DNA from: Gymnothorax reevesii
Taxonomy: Eukaryota > Chordata > Actinopteri > Anguilliformes > Muraenidae
DNA: 64,000 bases
Assembly (NCBI GenBank): GCA_029721435.1
Contig: CM056577.1
Coordinates: forward strand, 118,418,219-118,482,218
Direction of reading: 5' to 3'
In this document: positions 59,187-64,000 of the stretch, piece by piece
Position numbering within the stretch: position 1 is the stretch's first letter
Layout of the letters: every line of letters starts with the position of its first letter
Made by a program: the position numbers and the translations under genes
Notes under the pieces: generated by a model
Databases searched by the model: none
Told to the model about the DNA's origin: nothing
The model's input: the letters and a program-made list of their open reading frames with translations, nothing else

Positions 59187-60013
59187 TGTTTTCCAAAGTG
59201 TTCCTGAGCCCACATTGTAATATCCTTTACGATGTGATGTGATGATGTCGGTTTTTAATGCAGGCATTCAATGTTGGTTTTCGGCCTAGTTGCATAAGTG
59301 TAGAGATTTCTACACTTTCTGAATGAATAATGGATTTAAATCTCTAAATGCCTTGCAATTGCACATTCTTAAATGGACTGGATTTAGTCAGAGGACACAA
59401 AGCGCTTTACAATTATGCCTCTCATTCACCCTGATGGCGGAGGCTGCAATGCAAGGCGCCAAGTTGCTCATCAGGAGCAGCGTGGGGTGCAGTGTCTTGT
59501 TCAACGACACGTTCTCTGGAGGAGCCGGGGATCAAACCAGGAGCTGTCCAATTCTTAGTCTAGCCGCTCTACCTCCTGAGCCATGCCGCCCCATAAACTG
59601 TTAAACTGCTGGACTATTTCCTGACGCTATTGCTCACAAAGTGGTGAACCTCACTCCATCCTTGCTTGTGAATGACTGAGCCTATCGGGGATGCTCCTTT
59701 TATACCTAATCATGACACCCTTCCTGTTTCCAATTAACCTGTTCAACTGTGGAATGTTCCACTCAGGTGTTTTTTGATCATTCCTCAACTTTCCCCATCT
59801 TTTGTTGCCCCTGTACCAGCTTTTTTGGAAGGTGTTGCAGGCATCCAATTCAAAATCAGTGAATATTTCCAAAAAAAACAATTAAGTTCATCAGTTTGAA
59901 CATCAAATATCTTGTCTTTGTAGTGGACTCAATTGAATATACGTCAAAAAGGATTTGCAAATCATTGCATTCTGTTTTTATTCACGTTTTTACACAATTG
60001 GAATTAAGGTTTG
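59187..60013 (-). mobile_element. Tc1-like transposon, family 3, right fragment
   Basis: It resumes at gttccaaagtgttcctgag-like sequence and runs to the right inverted repeat (gcaaatcattgcattctg, gtttttattcacg). The transposase start is reduced to a short minus-strand piece at 59881-59651. A tRNA-derived SINE at 59378-59593 interrupts the helix-turn-helix region. Confidence 0.82.
59378..59593 (-). mobile_element. tRNA-derived SINE
   Basis: Read on the minus strand, it begins ggggcggcatggctcagg. The tggctcaggaggtagagcgg part (complement of 59563-59583) is a Pol III A box, and ggtttgatcccc (complement of 59527-59539) is a B box. The body continues with cgaacaagacactg-like and aaagcgctttgtg blocks. 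Its left edge is approximate. It lies in the family-3 Tc1 and is younger than it. Confidence 0.78.
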
Positions 60014-60017
60014 TAAG

Positions 60018-60200
60018 TTTTCAATAATTCCTTAATTTTAATAAATGAAATGACACATTAAAAGCTGCATTTTGTGTTTACTCACAATGCTTTTATGTTA
60101 TTCTACAATTAGTTGGATGATATGAAACATTTATATTTGCAAAATTAGCAAAAAATAAAAGAAATCAGGAAGGGGCAAATACTTTTTCACAGCAATCCAG
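60018..60200. mobile_element. Family-1 Tc1 right-end fragment
   Basis: The blocks gcattttgtgtttactca and ggcaaatactttttcacagc match the right end of the 38540-40142 copy. The rest is absent. Confidence 0.75.
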
Positions 60201-60849
60201 GTAATAATTACACCATCACCTTTTCAGAAACAGAAGAGTTGCTTTTCTTATTACTCAGCCCTACCCGGCTCTGCACCATTTGCTTCTGTGGTTTTTGGGT
60301 TCCTGGTTGGTGTAAATGTCAATTTCACTTTGACTGAATGAGCCCTCACACCTGCATGCAAACCAAAGGTACTTGTTTGTTGCTGGCCAAGATCTACACT
60401 TTCAAAATAATTCACATCACAATGGTAATCCAATAAGATAACGATATGTAAAGTGTAACCTTCATATAGTATACAATAAAAACATAGAGCATAATGTTTG
60501 GTACAACTACTTTTGATTAATTTTGTGTATTCAATTGCTTCCGTAATTTAGGTATTAAAGACTTTTCCCTCTCTAGTTTTGATTCTTGATTTTTGCTTAA
60601 TTGCTTTTGGGGTCTGTCATTCATTTTTGCCAACATGAAAACCAGAGCTTTGGAAAATGAAAATCAAAGTGATTATCAAGAGAAGAAAGAAAAAAAATTT
60701 GATTAGCAGGCCACTTTGTGATTGACAGGTATAAGTATCACAAATCAAAACAGAAGAGCCACACGCAAATAACAGACAAAGCTTCAAAGGGCATCTTCAA
60801 TAAATAAATAATACAATATTGGAGTAATTCAGCACAAACAAAGAGGGTA
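60201..60849. other. No gene seen
   Basis: Spacer DNA with an A-rich run near 60685. Confidence 0.4.
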
Positions 60850-61328
60850 GACAGAAGACGGTCCAAGGTCAGACAAGGGCGAACAGGAACACAGAGGGTC
60901 TGGCTAGGCATGGTAAAAGGGACACGTCTCAGGTTAGTAGCTGGGGTGTCAAGCCAAAGGGATTGGGGCTTGCTGGGCGGATGCGCACTCATGAACTTGG
61001 GCGAAGAAGATACTGGCAGAAGTGCAACTTGCCCAGGATCGCAAGCACATGGAATGGAATCCTTAATAATTAGATTCTTTGAGCAAGCGTTTAACATCTG
61101 AAGACAGAGAGACAACAGCTTAGTAAAGGGTAGATGCAAACCAGGAACTTAAATGCACTAAGACAGCAATTAACAAAGTGGAAACGGGTGTGCAAAGCAA
61201 GGGTAGGAATCATGAGTTGAGGGGTAGCAAACAACACAATAATCAAATTACAATTAAAAAAAAAAAGAAGCCAGAAATGAAAGTGACACCGGCTCTGGGG
61301 GAAAAAACACAACATTCAGGACATGACA
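60850..61328 (-). repeat. AATAAA-family T-rich repeat, fragment (copy 4)
   Basis: Read on the minus strand, it starts tgtcatgtcctgaatg at 61328 and continues T-rich in the style of the other three copies. It is shorter and lacks the AATAAA-proximal end. The tgtcatg start may be the LTR-like 5' edge of the family. Confidence 0.5.
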
Positions 61329-62240
61329 TGTAAGTATGTGGATTGTTCAGGGATATGCAGGGCTGAATATTGATTAGCCAACAGTCCAGGGTCTAGTCCT
61401 GCCTTTTTACTATTGCATGATGGAATAGGTTCCTCCAAGGATAAAAAAAAAGAAAAAATCAATTCCGGAATGATTGCGAACATAATCACTCGCATATTAA
61501 CCACATTGAAGAATGCTTACTTGTGCCACAGGCAGTTTTCATGTTGTTAGACTTGGGACCAATTTTTTTAAAGGTCCAATGATTCTGATAAGTGTGGTAA
61601 ATAGGAAAGTAGGTTATAGAATGTCCAAGAAAAACATGATGTTATCAATATAAAACTGAAATAGCACATGAGATTAAACTTATTCGTACTGCTGAGAGAG
61701 AGAGAGAGAGAGAGAGAGAATCTTTTGCCAAAAATATGTAAGCTCACATTAAAATACTTTTTATGGCATAAATGAGCTGAAAATATAATTAGTGCACCTT
61801 GGCATTGAGAGCTGTCGAAGAAATAAATGAATCCTCAATGAAAGTAATGGCCACAAGTACTCTCGATGAGGGAATAGAATGTAGTGTAGTTTAAGCGCCT
61901 CCTACTGGCCATATTTCGCAATTACCACTAAACTATCCACATTACACCATTTGATGCAGTATAAAAAAGGAGAAAAATAATTAGATCATTTGTAAAATCA
62001 AATTAACTATAAATTATTCTTCTCGACCTCGCCCCTCAGTGTTATACCATTATACTTATTATGTCTCCATTTGTTTGGATAGTTTCACGGTTGATGGCTG
62101 TTGGGTGCGGATTTTTTTCCCGTTTCAGCGTCGTGAGCAACTATATTTATATTTATGCAAAGGAACGGTTTGCGATGAATTCAACAACCAATAATCATGT
62201 TGAACCAATCATGACCTCCCATTTTCTTGGCTTCCGTCCG
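61329..62240. other. No gene seen; (GA)n at 61694-61719
   Basis: About 13 GA units, otherwise AT-rich intergenic DNA leading to the promoter of the last gene. Confidence 0.6.
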
Positions 62241-62254
62241 GGGGAATAAAACTG

Positions 62255-62305
62255 ATTGGTGCAACACGATCTTCATCCGGAGCAGAGGCGCGTGTACTTC
62301 CGGGT
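62255..62305 (+). promoter_or_regulatory. CCAAT and ETS motifs, promoter candidate of the last gene
   Basis: attgg (62255-62259, an inverted CCAAT box) and acttccgggt (62296-62305, an ETS-type site) stand within 60 bases in a locally CG-richer stretch. This is a TATA-less housekeeping layout upstream of the probable first exon. No TSS evidence. Confidence 0.5.
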
Positions 62306-62486
62306 ACAGTAACTTGAGATTAATATCGGAAGACGGATTACTGTAAACTAGCTACGTGGTGTTCATTATGAATAAATAGCTCATACCTCATCACAGTAAT
62401 TAGTTCGAATGCCATCTACTACGTCTGAAAACCATTAGAAGTTTAGCTGGTTGTTGCCAGTTTCATGAACAAAGGGAGACACTACG
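62306..62486 (+). other. Candidate 5' untranslated exon of the last gene
   Basis: Ends at actacg|gtatgt (62486/62487), a good donor. The matching acceptor tgtgccccag|gttg is at 63002/63003, giving a 516-bp intron. An upstream nine-codon ORF starts at the ATG near 62410, and other short upstream ATGs occur. The 5' edge is not defined. Confidence 0.45.
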
Positions 62487-63070
62487 GTATGTTATCACTC
62501 TGATCTATGCTCTGAAACAATTTCTTGTGTACTTCACTACCACAAATGCTTGGTTTTAGTTCATGAAAGAACTGGCCTATTGTTAGAATTTCAGCTGAAA
62601 CCTCAGAGTCATTTACTTCGCTTGTCTGTTGTTATTTGCGGTTGGCTTGTCATAGATTAGTCGTGAAACTGTACGTACATGACCATGACCTCAATTTCCA
62701 GATATAGATTTCCTTAATCTTTCGTTAACCCCTTTCAAATCCTCACAGTTACAAGGCTGTATGCTGGTTCTTTGCGCTTGTTTGTTTGTTTAAATGATGT
62801 ATTGCACTATTCTGTAATGTTCAATTATTTCACATTATTGCTATCATAATTGACGCATTCTGTCTCATAGGAAATTTCATCCCATCTTTGTGATCGTCTT
62901 GTGTAATCTATTCTTTATTCGTTCAAATTTCTGAAGATTTCTACTGCTGTTTCTATTCATTTACTGCCTGGATCTTTTCTAAAAACATGTTTTGTGCCCC
63001 AGGTTGATGTCTTGTTGGCGTGGGAGAAAAAGAAACTTCAGGTAGTCATTAACTGAACAGATTCACAGGC

Positions 63071-63707
63071 ATGGATGTTACTCATGACCGCATTAATCTG
63101 GAAACAGGTGGTGAGGGTACACGCCAAATAAAATTAGCGGGAGACCAGAGAGGCAAGACTCCCTTCCATTCTACTGACAAGACCCGAACCTACATAAAAT
63201 CTGAAACTCAGCCACCGCAGCTAGAGGGTTGCATTGCACATGACCCGAACTTGCTCAATTGTCCGAATACCTCCACATTTCCGACAGCCTGTCTTGGACC
63301 AACACGCCGCAGACAGGAGGGCGCCGTCCCCTTCAAAGAGGAACGGAACGATTCCGAATTGCGTGCATTGAAAATTAAAGAAGAACCGGCCGAATGTGAG
63401 ATTATCGGTGCGAGCGCTGGACCCAGCGGAATCCGCATCGCCAGAAAAACATTCACGTGCAGGTCTGCTGTTGTTAAACTGGAGCCCATAGACATTGCTG
63501 ATTTGAAACCCCAGCTGGATTCTGTGTATATTGGCAGAACAGCTAGTCAGGTAAAAGCTGAACCGGTGTTGGATTCTCAGCAAAATGGGGGTGCCAATGT
63601 AGAATATAATCCCCGTTTAATCAAAAGAGAGGAAAATGGGCACTATTTAGAATCGCCTGGAAGGGGTCCAGAAATATTGGCCAGTGAAGACCACTGTGCA
63701 GAGTCGG
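63071..63707 (+). CDS. N-terminal coding exon of a SUMO-motif-rich nuclear protein (partial)
   Basis: The ATG at 63071 follows a likely acceptor at 63003. 212 codons plus one base run to a strong donor GG|GTAAGT (63708). The hydrophilic, disordered-looking product has six psi-K-x-E SUMO-acceptor motifs: IKSE (42-45), FKEE (88-91), IKEE (102-105), VKLE (135-138), VKAE (161-164) and IKRE (184-187). Four have an acidic or Pro residue after the Glu. KIKEEP-type stretches are common in the N-terminal parts of fish C2H2 zinc-finger proteins, and that is the likeliest class. The zinc fingers, if any, are beyond the window. The frame stays open to 63895 only by reading into the intron. No closer family was recognised. 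Confidence 0.75.
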
Positions 63708-64000
63708 GTAAGTTGGTAGAGAAGAGCTGTGAGAAAGCTCTCTTTAAAGATGGTGTCCTTGTGATTTACGGTCAAAAAACCATACTTGCGAATGAGTGTC
63801 AGTTTTTTTTTTTTGAAAAGTTGACATTCAGTTACTTTCACTCAGACATTTTGACATGGAGAATATGTTTACATGGACATTTAGGATTTAAGTAATATCT
63901 ATTCTGTACTATCCATACATATTTGGGCATCGGCAAAGTCCGTATTTTACCTGACTATCACAACATGCTGGATGTGAAAATAAATAATAACTACGAGTTG
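63708..64000 (+). other. Start of the intron of the last gene
   Basis: Begins gtaagttggt. A T-run near 63801 and AT-rich sequence follow. No further exon before the window ends. Confidence 0.65.

Noticed and set aside
63708..63895. C-terminal part of the 274-codon frame at the right edge
   Set aside because: It follows a consensus donor GTAAGT and turns AT-rich with a poly-T run, which fits intron sequence.

Overview
The window looks like vertebrate nuclear DNA, most probably from a teleost fish. It is AT-rich, has no operons or ribosome binding sites, has GT-AG introns, and is dominated by interspersed repeats typical of bony fish: Tc1-like DD34E transposons, hAT and Tc1 MITEs, L2-like LINE remains, a tRNA-derived SINE and a solo LTR. 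The species cannot be fixed from the sequence. Nearly all long open frames are repeats or shadows of real genes.

Two genes stand out. On the minus strand, 12197-20043 holds a complete chemokine receptor of the CXCR3 type. It has two coding exons (19654-20043 and 12197-12922) that join in phase to 371 residues. The 6.7 kb intron lies at the start of TM3 and is about 73% recognisable transposon: a Tc1 copy nested in a second Tc1, a third Tc1, and a MITE. About 120 bp upstream of the first coding exon is a roughly 145-bp tandem array of seven units. Each unit carries a DR1-like nuclear-receptor site, one of them a perfect DR1. At the right edge, 63071-63707 (+) is the first coding exon of a nuclear-looking protein with six SUMO-consensus (psi-K-x-E) motifs. 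Ahead of it are a possible 5' untranslated exon and an ETS/CCAAT promoter, and the gene continues beyond the window.

Region by region: 0.5-1.9 kb is a long AATAAA-ended repeat (minus strand). 2.85-6.6 kb appears to be an old hAT-like element split by an 886-bp hAT foldback element and a Tc1 copy. 6.6-9.5 kb is mostly unassigned. 10.4-11.7 kb is a Tc1 relic of a different family. 12.2-20.0 kb is cxcr3, followed by the tandem array to 21.2 kb. 22.2-22.7 kb is a Tc1-type MITE. 23.6-25.6 kb is a Tc1 copy holding a hAT MITE with a perfect 8-bp target duplication. 27.6-28.3 kb is a Tc1 relic, 29.6 kb a 110-bp hairpin, and 31.2-32.1 kb two MITEs. 32.7-33.8 and 42.6-43.6 kb are further AATAAA-ended repeats. 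36.8-37.0 kb is a broken THAP-domain exon behind a CRE/CCAAT promoter-like block. 37.7-38.2 kb is a LINE/SINE-type tail. 38.5-40.1 kb is a Tc1 copy inserted in a (TA)n tract. 44.7-46.1 kb holds two short coding-like relics. 46.4 kb is a 31-bp minisatellite with CCAAT boxes. 46.6-47.9 kb is a TIR transposon. 48.3-50.6 kb is a Tc1 copy split by a 614-bp solo LTR. 53.7-55.3 kb is another Tc1. 55.7-56.8 kb is an L2-like LINE relic. 57.2-60.0 kb is a Tc1 copy split by a LINE reverse transcriptase fragment and a tRNA-derived SINE. 61-62 kb leads into the promoter of the last gene.

The two genes show no functional link. The interest of the window lies in how repeats have built the introns, flanks and possible regulatory DNA around a single immune receptor gene.
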